Positions 55,428 through 64,000 of a DNA stretch of 64,000 nucleotides are shown here, piece after piece (positions within the stretch are counted from its first letter, which is position 1; each line of letters starts with the position of its first letter). The notes beneath the pieces were generated by a model that was not told the DNA's origin, searched no databases, and saw nothing but the letters and a program-made list of their open reading frames with translations. The stretch comes from Sediminibacillus albus. Its GTDB lineage: Bacteria > Bacillota > Bacilli > Bacillales > Amphibacillaceae. The translations under genes and the position numbers were made by a program. The DNA is taken from NCBI RefSeq assembly GCF_900101125.1, contig NZ_FNFL01000008.1, positions 1-64,000 on the forward strand, written 5' to 3'.

Positions 55428-56030
55428 ATGAATTTGCTAAAAAAGTATTGGCTGGTTTTATTGTTTGCAATAGCGATTGGATCAGTAATAGTAATTAATT
55501 ATGTAAGTGGATCGCAAACAGAAGAAAATGCCGGGGCTCCCCGCATTCCAGAAGAAATTTCTTCTAGTCAGTTTGTGTCGCCTGACAGTCACGAAACGGA
55601 CAAAGATAAAACAAAGATTTATGTTGATGTGAAAGGTAATGTGAAGCAGCCTGGAGTATATCAAATCGATTCCGGTAAAAGAGTCAGCGATGTTATTGAA
55701 CTCTCTGGAGGTTTTTTGGATACTGCAGAAAAAAATGCGGTCAATCTTGCCCAAAAGGTGCATGATGAAATGGTCATCATCGTCCCTGAAAAAGGGGAAG
55801 AAACGAGCCAAAAAATACCATTAGATCCGACTGAGGAAAAGCTGCGGTTAAATGGTGCAGCAGAAGAAGAGCTGACCACTTTAACAGGGATTGGGCCATC
55901 AAAGGCGGCTGCGATTGTACAGTACAGAGAGGAAAATGGAGATTTCCAACAGATGGAGGAATTGCTGAATGTTTCAGGCATCGGAGCAACAACACTGGAA
56001 AAGATAGAATCAGAAATACTTATCCCATAG
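55428..56030 (+). CDS. comEA: Competence DNA receptor ComEA
   Basis: ComEA is the membrane-anchored double-stranded DNA receptor for transformation. The 200-residue protein has one N-terminal membrane helix (about residues 6-27), a polar linker and a SLBB-like domain (KIYVDVKGNVKQPGVYQI). Two helix-hairpin-helix repeats bind DNA: LTTLTGIGPSKAAAIVQYRE and LLNVSGIGATTLEKIESE. The ATG at 55428 follows CAAGGAGG; an upstream ATG at 55395 has no site. comEB and comEC follow. Confidence 0.95.
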   Translation: MNLLKKYWLVLLFAIAIGSVIVINYVSGSQTEENAGAPRIPEEISSSQFVSPDSHETDKDKTKIYVDVKGNVKQPGVYQIDSGKRVSDVIELSGGFLDTAEKNAVNLAQKVHDEMVIIVPEKGEETSQKIPLDPTEEKLRLNGAAEEELTTLTGIGPSKAAAIVQYREENGDFQQMEELLNVSGIGATTLEKIESEILIP

Positions 56031-56090
56031 ATCATTGACGGAATATTGAGCCGGGGTTAAACTGATAAAAACGTTTGCTGTAAGGTGGTA

Positions 56091-56660
56091 ATGAAAGTGG
56101 AAAGAATTTCTTGGAACCAATATTTTATGGCTCAAAGCCATTTACTGGCATTGCGAAGCACATGTGAACGGTTAATGGTTGGGGCGACAATCGTCCGTGA
56201 TAAACGAATCATTGCAGGCGGTTATAATGGCAGTGTCTCAGGGACAGTCCATTGTATTGACGAGGGTTGTTATGTAATCGACGGCCATTGTGTCCGTACC
56301 GTGCATGCAGAAATAAACGCATTGCTGCAATGTGCTAAGTTTGGTGTAGCAACAGATGGGGCAGAAATCTATGTAACGCATTTTCCGTGTCTGCAATGCT
56401 GTAAATCGCTTATCCAGAGCGGCGTTCGAAAGGTTTACTATGCAGAGGATTATAAGAATCATCCCTATGCTGTAGAACTTTTCCGTGACGCTGGTGTGCA
56501 GGTGGAGAAGGTACAGCTGGTACAAGTTGGTGTCGATGTTCAGATGCAGGAAAAAAGGCGATACGTGGATCAGCTCCTCGAAAAACTGGAGAACTCAGTA
56601 GATGGACAAGACCTGGCGAGTATTAAATCAGAAGCAGAAAGGCTGTTCCGTACTAAATAA
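56091..56660 (+). CDS. comEB: ComE operon dCMP deaminase-family protein ComEB
   Basis: ComEB resembles dCMP deaminase and is encoded in the competence operon, though it is dispensable for transformation in B. subtilis. The 189-residue product has the zinc set HAEINALLQ near residue 71 and PCLQCC near 99, plus the start block ISWNQYFMAQSHLLALRSTC. The ATG at 56091 follows TAAGGTGG; GTGs at 56085 and 56097 are alternatives. Its end lies about 30 bases before the comEC start. Confidence 0.95.
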   Translation: MKVERISWNQYFMAQSHLLALRSTCERLMVGATIVRDKRIIAGGYNGSVSGTVHCIDEGCYVIDGHCVRTVHAEINALLQCAKFGVATDGAEIYVTHFPCLQCCKSLIQSGVRKVYYAEDYKNHPYAVELFRDAGVQVEKVQLVQVGVDVQMQEKRRYVDQLLEKLENSVDGQDLASIKSEAERLFRTK

Positions 56661-56688
56661 ACATTCAAAGGCGGGAGAAGTGGTGCAG

Positions 56689-58980
56689 ATGAAGGGATAT
56701 TGGCATATCATTGCTTTGTCTATACTGGCAGCATATTTTACCGCTTTTTATAGCTGTGAATTTCTTCTAATAGGCTTTTTTGCATGGATTGCCTGGCTGT
56801 ACCGAAAAAGGCGGCTGTCTCCGGACAAAGCCGCTGCACTATTGTGCTTTACCGTTACTTTCGGGATATACTATCACTTGATGATGGACGGAAATGACAC
56901 TTCCCTCACTCTCTCCAATGCAGTGCAGCTCCATGAAGGACAAATCACTGGGCCCGTCAGTGAATCCCCGCAAAAAGTCACCTTTACATTGGAAACCGCC
57001 GAAAGCGGACAAAAGATATTAGTTACATACTTCAAAAATGCTGCTGCTTTAGCCAGTTCCTCCCTGCCAACCGTCAAGCGAGGTGCAGAATGCACTCTAA
57101 AAGGGAAGCAGGAAATGCTCCCCCGGCCCACAAATCCCGGACAATTTGATTATCGCCGCTATATGAACCATCAATCGATGGACAGTCAGATTATTCTCAA
57201 CTCCCCTGAAGATATTACTTGTTCTGGTTCTTCTTTTCTCACTACTCTAGACAGAGCGAGAGCTTTTTTTATCTCCAATAACAACAACCACTTAAGTACA
57301 TTCACATCGTCTTGGCTAAACGCGCTTCTTTTAGGAGATGACTCCTATTTAGCAAGTGATACCATCCTGTTGTTTCAGAAATGGGGTTTATCCCATCTAT
57401 TAGCAATATCAGGACTCCATGTCGGGTTGCTGATAAGCATTCTTTATATTGTATCGGTTAAATCAGGTGTGTTGACGAAAGAAAGCATGCAGTTATGCTT
57501 ACTTAATGTCCTGCCAATCTATGCATTTCTGGCTGGCGAGGCTTCTTCTGTCTGGCGGGCTGTCCTGTTGGCGGTGATAGTAATCGTCTTAAGCAGGCTA
57601 AAGGTAAAACTTCCGTTCACGGATTGTTTAAGTATCATTTTTATTGTTTTATTTCTTATCGACCACCAGCTTATCCACCAAATTGGTTTCCAGTTTTCTT
57701 ATTTAGTAACATTTGCCTTGCTGTTATCAGCCAGGAAACTTGCTTTTGAGAATTCGAGGCTGTCGATAGCTTTATTGGTCAGTTTCATTGCACAGCTAGT
57801 GATCTTGCCCATACAGATCAACAATTTTTACTTTTTTCAACCATTAGCTATCTTGGTGAATTTATTTGTTGTTCCGTACTTTACAATCGTGGTCATTCCA
57901 CTCATGTTCGCGTTAGAAGTGACCGTTTTAGTCATTCCTTTGTTCTCGCAAGTAATGGATGTTATTTTTTCAATGATTCACCAACAGTTTCTTGCTTTAT
58001 TAGCATGGGTCAATCAGCATCTCGATTATTCGTGGATACTCGGACGTTTTCCGCCATTGCTCCTTGTTCCTTACTGTATTTTGTTTATATTATTTATGGG
58101 AAGGGTTATGGATGAAAATCGAAACCGGGCATTTAGGTATGGCCTGCTGATAACTTGTTTATTATTGTCTATTTCGATAGCCCCCTATTTTCGTTCCACG
58201 GGGACGGTTACCATGCTGGATGTTGGGCAGGGAGATTGTTTTATTATTGAACTTCCTTATCGCAAAGGAGTAATTATAATAGATGCTGCTGGCACTGTTG
58301 CAGATGATTTCAAAACACCAAACGATAAAATCTACCGGCAAGTGATCAAACCTTTCTTATACTCAAAAGGAATTAGCAAAATTGATATGGTGATTCTTTC
58401 ACATGATGATTTAGACCATACAGGAAGCATTCCTTATCTATTGGCTGATTTTCAAGTGGATGAGGTGATCGTGAGTCGATACCATGAAATTTCCAGTGCT
58501 TTAGCTAATGAGATTAGAGGTTCACATGCTTCCGTGAGGAGGAGCCAATCCGGCGAAATGATAACCGTTAAGGGACAGTCCTTTTATGTTTTGTCACCGC
58601 GGGATGATTACAAGGATTCAAACGGAAATTCCCTTGTAATTTTCACAGAATTAGGGGGCAAACGCTGGTTATTCACTGGAGACATTGGTGAGCAGATGGA
58701 AATTAAGCTGGCAAAGAATTACCCAAGCCTAACAGCCTATATATTAAAGGTTTCGCACCATGGAAGCAAAACTTCTACCTCTGAAAACCTTTTAAAGACT
58801 TTGGGGGCTGATATGGCATGGATTTCTGTAGGTTCAAACAATCGTTACGGTCACCCCTCTCCACAAGTGATCGACAGATTAGAAAAATACCAATTGGAAA
58901 TATTGCGGACGGATGAACATGGAGCAGTGCAATATAATTATAAGGGTGAGGAAGGAACGTTTTCATGGTTCATGCCATAG
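56689..58980 (+). CDS. comEC: Competence DNA channel protein ComEC
   Basis: ComEC (Rec2 family) forms the channel through which single-stranded DNA enters the cell and has a nuclease-like domain. The 763-residue protein has N-terminal helices and an extracellular OB region (residues about 70-170). The Competence helix block contains LLAISGLHVGLLISIL, and the C-terminal metallo-beta-lactamase domain has MLDVGQGDCFIIEL, LSHDDLDHTGS and VSHHGSKTSTS. ATG 56689 and GTGs at 56680 and 56683 are close; I chose ATG. The frame from 56602 overlapping comEB is rejected. All key motifs look intact. Confidence 0.95.
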   Translation: MKGYWHIIALSILAAYFTAFYSCEFLLIGFFAWIAWLYRKRRLSPDKAAALLCFTVTFGIYYHLMMDGNDTSLTLSNAVQLHEGQITGPVSESPQKVTFTLETAESGQKILVTYFKNAAALASSSLPTVKRGAECTLKGKQEMLPRPTNPGQFDYRRYMNHQSMDSQIILNSPEDITCSGSSFLTTLDRARAFFISNNNNHLSTFTSSWLNALLLGDDSYLASDTILLFQKWGLSHLLAISGLHVGLLISILYIVSVKSGVLTKESMQLCLLNVLPIYAFLAGEASSVWRAVLLAVIVIVLSRLKVKLPFTDCLSIIFIVLFLIDHQLIHQIGFQFSYLVTFALLLSARKLAFENSRLSIALLVSFIAQLVILPIQINNFYFFQPLAILVNLFVVPYFTIVVIPLMFALEVTVLVIPLFSQVMDVIFSMIHQQFLALLAWVNQHLDYSWILGRFPPLLLVPYCILFILFMGRVMDENRNRAFRYGLLITCLLLSISIAPYFRSTGTVTMLDVGQGDCFIIELPYRKGVIIIDAAGTVADDFKTPNDKIYRQVIKPFLYSKGISKIDMVILSHDDLDHTGSIPYLLADFQVDEVIVSRYHEISSALANEIRGSHASVRRSQSGEMITVKGQSFYVLSPRDDYKDSNGNSLVIFTELGGKRWLFTGDIGEQMEIKLAKNYPSLTAYILKVSHHGSKTSTSENLLKTLGADMAWISVGSNNRYGHPSPQVIDRLEKYQLEILRTDEHGAVQYNYKGEEGTFSWFMP

Positions 58981-59048
58981 GATAATCATGAGCAACACAA
59001 AACCTTTCTAATCGGGATATAGGTACCTATCGAAGTTCCCAGGTGAAA

Positions 59049-59088
59049 TAAAAAAAGAGACTGTCCAATGCAGCCTCTTTCCTTGAAA
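59049..59088 (-). terminator. Terminator of yqzM
   Basis: On the minus strand AAAGAGGCTG pairs with CAGTCTCTTT around a short loop, followed by a T run. Confidence 0.75.
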
Positions 59089-59098
59089 CAATACTTAA

Positions 59099-59233
59099 TT
59101 AAGAACCGATTACTTTCACAATAACACCAATAAAGAAAATGATGAAAAAGAAAAGGAATGAGAAAATAAATCCTTTACCTGAATCAATGACATCATTATT
59201 TTTAGATTGCACTTCTCTTTCGAATTCGTTCAC
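59099..59233 (-). CDS. YqzM family small membrane protein
   Basis: A 44-residue protein starts at GTG 59233 behind TAGGAGGGG. It reads MNEFEREVQSKNNDVIDSG followed by a Phe- and Ile-rich membrane helix ending VKVIGS. This matches B. subtilis YqzM, which lies between comEC and holA. The function is unknown. The gene is short enough to be missed by length-limited searches. Confidence 0.88.
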   Translation of the reverse strand: MNEFEREVQSKNNDVIDSGKGFIFSFLFFFIIFFIGVIVKVIGS

Positions 59234-59563
59234 ATTTACCCCTCCTATATCAATTTTTAGTATAAGTCATTATATCTAAAAAATCCACTTTTGATTGTCA
59301 TTTTACTTTTAAATTTACTTACCTTTGTTAGCAAGACTTAACACCCATAGAAACAGATGAATTGGCAAATCTATAATCAACAAGCAAAATATCGTTTGAA
59401 GAACAGTTACCCGGGGCTGGGGTTCAAGCGTTAATATAGATTGCTTTCCTTAAGGAGAAAATGGCTTCCATGCCGTTTTCTCCCTTCTATTATGAAAGCT
59501 CTCCTTGCATGTCGCGTCTTTTCGTTTTACGATAGTTTTATCAGCAAGGATGGAGTTGAAACG
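59234..59563. other. Non-coding gap between yqzM and holA with a hairpin
   Basis: The gap is AT-rich. A hairpin at about 59454-59484 pairs GGAGAAAATGGC with GCCGTTTTCTCC; only a weak T-rich stretch follows. The open frame running back from holA to 59441 covers this hairpin and has no binding site of its own, so it is not part of the gene. Confidence 0.45.
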
Positions 59564-60610
59564 ATGAGCTATTTAGACACAATAAAAAATATCAAAAAAA
59601 AGAACTTTTCTCCAGTATATTTAGTATATGGGACAGAATCCTATTTAATTCAGGATATCAGGCAGCAAATCATTCGTTATGCTTTAGAAGTTGCCGACAG
59701 GGATACAAGTATTTCTACATACGATTTAGAAGAGACATCGATCCAGGAGGTTATCGAGGATGCAGAAACCTATCCATTTCTCAGCGATCGAAAAGTCATA
59801 TTTGCAAATAACCCGGTATTCCTGAAAGCAAAACCGGATAAAATAACTGCTGAGCATAACATAGAGGTACTTCAAAATTATTTGCTTCAACCAGCTGAAT
59901 CCACCATTCTTGTTTTTATCGCTCCTTATGAAAAAATAGATGAACGGAAAAAAATAACGAAAACGCTCAAGAAGGGTAGTGAGTATGTCGAGTGCCAGCC
60001 TGTGAAGGAGTGGGACTTGCCAAAATGGATACAAAGCCTTGCGAAAGAAGCGGGAGTAGTTGTTGAGGAAGAAGCTTATGATTTGATTGGACAGGAAGTC
60101 GGTACCAATTTATTAATGCTAAAACAGGAAATTGATAAAATGGCCCTATATGCTGGGGAAAATGAAACAATTTCCAAAAATGTTGCGGAACAATTGATTT
60201 CCCATAATACCAATACTTCAGGGCTGAAGCTAGTCGATGCTGTAATTGAAAAAAATCTAAGCAAAGCTATCCACATATTTAAAGATCTGGAAAAAACCAA
60301 TGAAGATGCTATAGGGTTAATTTCACTGCTTGCTTCTCAATTTCGGACAATCATGCATGTCAAGATTTTGCAGAAAAAGGGATATTCACAAAAACAAATG
60401 GCTCAGCAGCTTAAAGTCCATCCCTACGTAGTCAAGATGTCCCAAAAACGAGAGAGGAACTTCTCTTTAGAGGAGCTGCAGGGATTTATTCATATTTTCA
60501 CGGAAACAGACGCCCAGATTAAGCAAGGGAAAATGGATAAGACGCTGGCCTTTGAATTACTGCTTTACCAGTTAATTCACCATAGAGAGGCAGGACAATT
60601 AATGAACTAG
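59564..60610 (+). CDS. holA: DNA polymerase III delta subunit HolA
   Basis: HolA is the clamp-loader subunit that opens the beta sliding clamp. The 348-residue product has the family opening FSPVYLVYGTESYLIQD, the segment FLSDRKVIFANNP near residue 78, and the C-terminal block LLASQFRTIMHVKILQKKGYSQKQMAQQLKVHPY. The ATG at 59564 follows GGATGGAG and matches relatives in length. Confidence 0.95.
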   Translation: MSYLDTIKNIKKKNFSPVYLVYGTESYLIQDIRQQIIRYALEVADRDTSISTYDLEETSIQEVIEDAETYPFLSDRKVIFANNPVFLKAKPDKITAEHNIEVLQNYLLQPAESTILVFIAPYEKIDERKKITKTLKKGSEYVECQPVKEWDLPKWIQSLAKEAGVVVEEEAYDLIGQEVGTNLLMLKQEIDKMALYAGENETISKNVAEQLISHNTNTSGLKLVDAVIEKNLSKAIHIFKDLEKTNEDAIGLISLLASQFRTIMHVKILQKKGYSQKQMAQQLKVHPYVVKMSQKRERNFSLEELQGFIHIFTETDAQIKQGKMDKTLAFELLLYQLIHHREAGQLMN

Positions 60611-60619
60611 CAGAGAATG

Positions 60620-60655
60620 TGCAAAGCTTCCAGGAAGTTTTGCGCGTTTTTTTAT
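60620..60655 (+). terminator. Terminator after holA
   Basis: GTGCAAAGCTTCC pairs with GGAAGTTTTGCGC, followed by a run of seven Ts. Confidence 0.85.
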
Positions 60656-60692
60656 GCCTTGATTTATTAATTATGAATGGTTAAAAAGGATA

Positions 60693-60724
60693 ATTAAAAA
60701 ACGACCCTGAAGCAGGATCGTTAG
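60693..60724 (-). terminator. Terminator of rpsT
   Basis: On the minus strand AACGATCCTG pairs with CAGGGTCGTT around a three-base loop, ending in TTTTTT. Confidence 0.85.
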
Positions 60725-60746
60725 TGTTGGTCATAATTGCCGTTCT

Positions 60747-61013
60747 TTATGCACTTATTTCATTTACTCTTTTAGCAAGACGGGCTTTTTGGCGATTGCC
60801 TTTGTTTTTGTGTACAATACCTTTTTGTACAGCTTTGTCAATTTTATGAGCAGCATTTTTAAGTGCAGCTTTAGCATTTTCAACATCATTGTTATTAACA
60901 AAGTTTTCTACGCGTTTAATTTGTGTACGCATGTCCGTTTTGAAAGACTGGTTGCGTAAATGGTGATCGTTATTAGTACGAACGCGTTTGATTGCAGATT
61001 TAATATTAGCCAT
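60747..61013 (-). CDS. rpsT: 30S ribosomal protein S20
   Basis: S20 binds the 5' domain of 16S rRNA early in assembly. The 88-residue, Lys/Arg-rich three-helix product opens [22 protein letters not shown] and ends [17 protein letters not shown], which is the family pattern. The ATG at 61013 follows GGAGGTGAAA on the minus strand. It lies between holA and gpr, as in B. subtilis. Confidence 0.98.
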   Translation of the reverse strand: MANIKSAIKRVRTNNDHHLRNQSFKTDMRTQIKRVENFVNNNDVENAKAALKNAAHKIDKAVQKGIVHKNKGNRQKARLAKRVNEISA

Positions 61014-61125
61014 TATGTTTCACCTCCATAGAAAACATCACTTAAATGTTAATTTGGAACAAAAGCCATTTTACCAAAGCCTCAACCGCTTTTCAATAGC
61101 TATCTTTCAGTATAAACAATAATTC

Positions 61126-61155
61126 GTATGATTCATAGCAAAACTGGTCACCCTA
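61126..61155 (+). promoter_or_regulatory. Candidate sigma-G/sigma-F promoter of gpr
   Basis: GTATG (61126-61130) and CACCCTA (61149-61155) are 18 bases apart, close to the forespore consensus GYATR and CATnnTA with one mismatch in the -10 box. gpr is a known forespore gene in Bacillus, which supports the call. Confidence 0.45.
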
Positions 61156-61179
61156 AACAAAAAAGGGAGGATAAGTTTT

Positions 61180-62277
61180 ATGGATAACGAGCAGCAGCTT
61201 TTTCAAGTGCGGACAGATTTGGCAGTAGAAGCAAGAGATATGTATGTGGAAAAAGAAAAGACAGAAGAAAATAAAATCAAAGGGGTGACCACGAAAGAAA
61301 GACAAGAGGGCGATATTAGCGTTTCGTATGTTCAAATAGATAAGACAGGTGCTGAAGCGTTAGACAAGAAAGCAGGAAACTATATCACTATTCATTCGGA
61401 GGCAGTTAAAAAGCAGGATACGAAAAGTCAGGAACAGACAGCAAAGGTTCTTGCCAAAGAATTGAAGGAATTAATAAAACAAAGTGGTATTGCGGAGGAT
61501 GCAACTTGTCTTGTCGTTGGGTTAGGGAATTGGAATATCACTCCGGATGCTTTAGGCCCCATGGCGATTGAAAAAGTCATGGTAACCAGCCACCTCTTCA
61601 ATCTTCATCCAGAATATGTGGAGGAAGGTTACCGCCCTGTTTCGGCTATGACTCCGGGAGTAATGGGGGTAACAGGGATAGAAACGAGTGATATTATTTT
61701 TGGGCTGATTGCACAGACGAAACCTGATTTTGTCATTGCGATAGATGCTCTCGCCTCCAGATCTGTCGAACGTGTCAATGCCACGATTCAGTTATCAGAT
61801 TCAGGCATCCATCCTGGATCAGGGGTGGGCAATAAAAGGAAAGAGATTAGCAAGGATACCCTGGGCATTCCTGTTATTGCACTAGGAGTTCCAACGGTAG
61901 TGGATGCAGTAACTATCACAAGCGATACAATCGATTATTTGCTGAAGCATTTTGGCAGAGAATTCAGGGAAAAGGACAAGCCCTCAAAAGCACTAACTCC
62001 GTCGGGAATGACGTTCGGTGACCGTCACTTAACAGAAGAAGACTTACCAGGGCCAGAACAGAGAAAGGCGGTACTTGGAATGGTTGGGGCTTTGACTGAA
62101 CAGGAAAAACGTTCTCTAATTAAAGAAGTTCTTACGCCGCTTGGGCACAATTTAATGGTAACCCCCAAAGAAGTCGACGGATATATGGAAGATATGGCCC
62201 ATCTAATTGCGTCCGGTCTCAATGCTGCTTTACATGAAAATATTAATGTTGAAAATTTTGGTTCCTATACAAGATAA
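61180..62277 (+). CDS. gpr: Germination protease Gpr
   Basis: Gpr degrades small acid-soluble spore proteins at germination and is stored as an inactive zymogen. The 365-residue protein begins [11 protein letters not shown] and then TDLAVEA, the self-cleavage site that resembles the SASP target, giving a propeptide of about eleven residues. The core contains [28 protein letters not shown] and [27 protein letters not shown] precedes the ATG. spoIIP follows. Confidence 0.96.
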   Translation: MDNEQQLFQVRTDLAVEARDMYVEKEKTEENKIKGVTTKERQEGDISVSYVQIDKTGAEALDKKAGNYITIHSEAVKKQDTKSQEQTAKVLAKELKELIKQSGIAEDATCLVVGLGNWNITPDALGPMAIEKVMVTSHLFNLHPEYVEEGYRPVSAMTPGVMGVTGIETSDIIFGLIAQTKPDFVIAIDALASRSVERVNATIQLSDSGIHPGSGVGNKRKEISKDTLGIPVIALGVPTVVDAVTITSDTIDYLLKHFGREFREKDKPSKALTPSGMTFGDRHLTEEDLPGPEQRKAVLGMVGALTEQEKRSLIKEVLTPLGHNLMVTPKEVDGYMEDMAHLIASGLNAALHENINVENFGSYTR

Positions 62278-62372
62278 AAATTTTTAACTATCGGCTATTT
62301 CCCTGTTCTACTTCCTTTTTCTTCTTCATAGAATCTATTAAAGATGATAGAACGAAGAGAAAGGGTGGAAGG

Positions 62373-63575
62373 ATGAAGAAGTCGATGCACAAAACATCTA
62401 TCAAGGGTTTCCTGAATAAAACAAGGCCTTGGTACAAAAATGGAAGCATGCTGGTGCTAAGCCTAACTGTATTATTTCTATTTATAGGGGTCCTGACCAC
62501 AATCCAACCGGCTTACCGCCTTTCATCTAACACGATTAATGATTGGACAAGGCAAATTAAAGGGTCGTCTTTTTTATATATTATGGGGATGGAAAACAAA
62601 ATATTTGAAGATGCCTATCCGGAAGATTACGAACCGCTGGATACATCCAGTTTAGCTTTTCAATTAACTACCAGCTTGAAGTCGGAAGATCCACGCAGCC
62701 TGCTGGGAAGAGAACTTCCCGGGTTTCAGCAATTTGACAGGGAAATACTCGTCGCCGGTGAAGGGACGGATTATACGAATCTTACGGTTGAATCATCGGC
62801 ACCATTGGAAGTCGTACTAAAAGACAGGGAAGCTTCCATGCCAGAGGATAAAGACAATGATGAAACAACGGATGAAAAAGTGGATGACTCAGAAAATTCA
62901 AGCAAACCATCAACGGGTGAACGGAAAGTCGTGTTTATTTACAACACCCATAACCGGGAATCTTTCTTACCCCATCTGCCTAGCGCAACAACCCCTAATG
63001 AAGCGTTCCATGCTGAAGTGAATATCACGAAAGTAAGTGATCAACTCAAGAAAAAGTTAGAGGAACTCGGGGTAGGGACACAAGTGGACCATACGGACAT
63101 CACCGATATATTGCAAAAAAATGATTGGGATTACTCGGCCGATTCTTACCGTGCATCAAAACCAATCGTTGAGGAGGCGCTAGCTGCTAATAAGGATCTT
63201 AATTATGTATTTGACCTCCATCGCGACAGCATGGGACGTGAAATAACTACGAAGACGATTAATGGCAAGGACTATGCCAAGCTGATGTTTGTGCTTGGGA
63301 GCGAGAATGCGAACTTTGAGAAAAACCTAAAATTGGCAAACGACCTTCATAATAAATTGGAAGAAAAATATCCAGGCTTGAGTCGTGGGGTGGAAAAGTA
63401 TGGAGGGCCAGGCAGAAACGGTGTTTACAATCAGGACGTTTCTGATAATGCTCTAACAATCGAATTTGGCGGAGTCGACAATAACATGGACGAATTATAT
63501 CGTTCAGCTGCAGCGCTGGCAGAGGTGTTCAGCGATTATTATTGGGATGCAGAAAAAGTACAGGCAAATCCATAG
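62373..63575 (+). CDS. spoIIP: Stage II sporulation protein P (peptidoglycan hydrolase)
   Basis: SpoIIP is an amidase and endopeptidase that, with SpoIID and SpoIIM, thins septal peptidoglycan during engulfment. The 400-residue protein has one N-terminal membrane helix (about residues 27-50), an acidic linker near 150-180, and the amidase_3-type catalytic domain. That domain carries IYNTHNRESF near 190, FDLHRDSMGRE near 285 and TIEFGGVDN near 368. The ATG at 62373 follows AAGGGTGGAAGG. yqxA follows at once. Confidence 0.95.
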   Translation: MKKSMHKTSIKGFLNKTRPWYKNGSMLVLSLTVLFLFIGVLTTIQPAYRLSSNTINDWTRQIKGSSFLYIMGMENKIFEDAYPEDYEPLDTSSLAFQLTTSLKSEDPRSLLGRELPGFQQFDREILVAGEGTDYTNLTVESSAPLEVVLKDREASMPEDKDNDETTDEKVDDSENSSKPSTGERKVVFIYNTHNRESFLPHLPSATTPNEAFHAEVNITKVSDQLKKKLEELGVGTQVDHTDITDILQKNDWDYSADSYRASKPIVEEALAANKDLNYVFDLHRDSMGREITTKTINGKDYAKLMFVLGSENANFEKNLKLANDLHNKLEEKYPGLSRGVEKYGGPGRNGVYNQDVSDNALTIEFGGVDNNMDELYRSAAALAEVFSDYYWDAEKVQANP

Positions 63576-63587
63576 GAGGGTTGATTG

Positions 63588-63935
63588 ATGGTTAAGTCAT
63601 TTGTCACCTTATTAATCATGGCAGTGTTATTTTTAGGAGGAATGCTGACAGGGATCCATCAAACATCCACTGGGTCTCTGATCAACCAGGAATATCCCAC
63701 AGAGAATGCCGGGCAATTGATTCACACAAATCTTGATAAGCAGGACGCTGAATTAATGGAAAAAAGCCAAGAAGAATCTCCATTGCAGGTGCTGGAGAGC
63801 ACCCGGGAGAAACCTGAAGCAATCGAATCAAGCCATTTCACGCAAAAGCTGGCTGGAGCGTTAGAAGGTGTGATGACCTGGGTGTACAATCAACTGATCG
63901 TTTCGGCCTATGAGCTTGTACAAGTTCTTTTTTAA
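63588..63935 (+). CDS. yqxA: YqxA family (DUF3679) membrane-anchored protein
   Basis: The 115-residue protein has an N-terminal membrane helix (about residues 4-21), a polar middle rich in Glu and Ser, and an amphipathic C-terminal helix (LAGALEGVMTWVYNQLIVSAYELVQ). It matches the YqxA/DUF3679 family found between spoIIP and lepA. The function is unknown. The ATG at 63588 follows AGGAGGG; the adjacent TTG at 63585 is closer than usual. The last 65 bases of the window hold no further gene. Confidence 0.88.
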   Translation: MVKSFVTLLIMAVLFLGGMLTGIHQTSTGSLINQEYPTENAGQLIHTNLDKQDAELMEKSQEESPLQVLESTREKPEAIESSHFTQKLAGALEGVMTWVYNQLIVSAYELVQVLF

Positions 63936-64000
63936 CAATTTCAAGTGTCTGCCTTTGCTACCAGGACAGCATTATTTGCATGGTGTGGACCAAACTGAAT

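Overview
The window is a block of core chromosome from a low-GC, endospore-forming member of the Bacillaceae. Several things point there: sporulation genes (spoVB, an rsfA-family gene, sigK, sda, gpr, spoIIP), the comE competence locus, hisS and alaS T-box leaders, 6S RNA beside aspS, and gene order closely parallel to Bacillus subtilis from ruvB to spoIIP. A multi-subunit Mrp cation/proton antiporter and an extra ArsB/NhaD-type carrier would suit a salt- or alkali-tolerant relative such as Virgibacillus, Oceanobacillus or Lentibacillus. That placement is inference from content, not a database match.

Layout. 1-270: GC-rich, strongly folded, apparently non-coding DNA where ruvA would be expected. 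271-3977: ruvB, a DUF2905 gene, queA, tgt and yajC (recombination, queuosine tRNA modification, Sec accessory). 4065-11140: small membrane proteins, an ArsB/NhaD-type carrier, a DUF421 protein, spoVB, comN and secDF. 11141-11602: a degenerate insertion element that has split the secDF terminator. 11603-17780: lapA-like gene, recJ, apt, relA, dtd. 18041-21634: a tiny helix-turn-helix gene, then a T-box leader and hisS-aspS. 21757-22010: 6S RNA and terminator. 22142-24284 (minus): an RsfA-family regulator and rarA. 24620-31001: cymR, cysteine desulfurase, mnmA, a TPR protein, recD2 and a small zinc-ribbon protein. 31159-39918: AI-2E-family permease, T-box and alaS, ireB-ruvX-yrzB, mltG, trmR, udk, greA. 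40069-42274: small genes, yrrS-like gene, mtnN, yrhC-like gene. 42387-48597 (minus): intact sigK, then mrpACDEFG without mrpB. 48887-49027 (minus): sda with a DnaA-box cluster upstream. 49420-54442: yqeG-yqeH-aroE-yhbY-nadD-yqeK-rsfS-yqeM. 54514-58980: comER (minus), comEA, comEB, comEC. 59099-63935: yqzM (minus), holA, rpsT (minus), gpr, spoIIP, yqxA.

How it fits together. Most genes are housekeeping: tRNA charging and modification, ribosome maturation, DNA repair, protein export and cell-wall work. Layered over these are sporulation, competence and ion homeostasis genes. I did not find an undescribed multi-gene defence or metabolic system. The signals most worth a second look are these: the Mrp operon that has lost mrpB; the T-box before hisS, whose specifier (GAC) and discriminator-pairing base both point to tRNA-Asp; the insertion-element remnant with a target duplication inside a terminator; a recJ promoter whose -10 box lies in the loop of an inverted repeat; the DnaA boxes at sda; trmR without its usual trhP partners; and the structured GC-rich DNA in front of ruvB.
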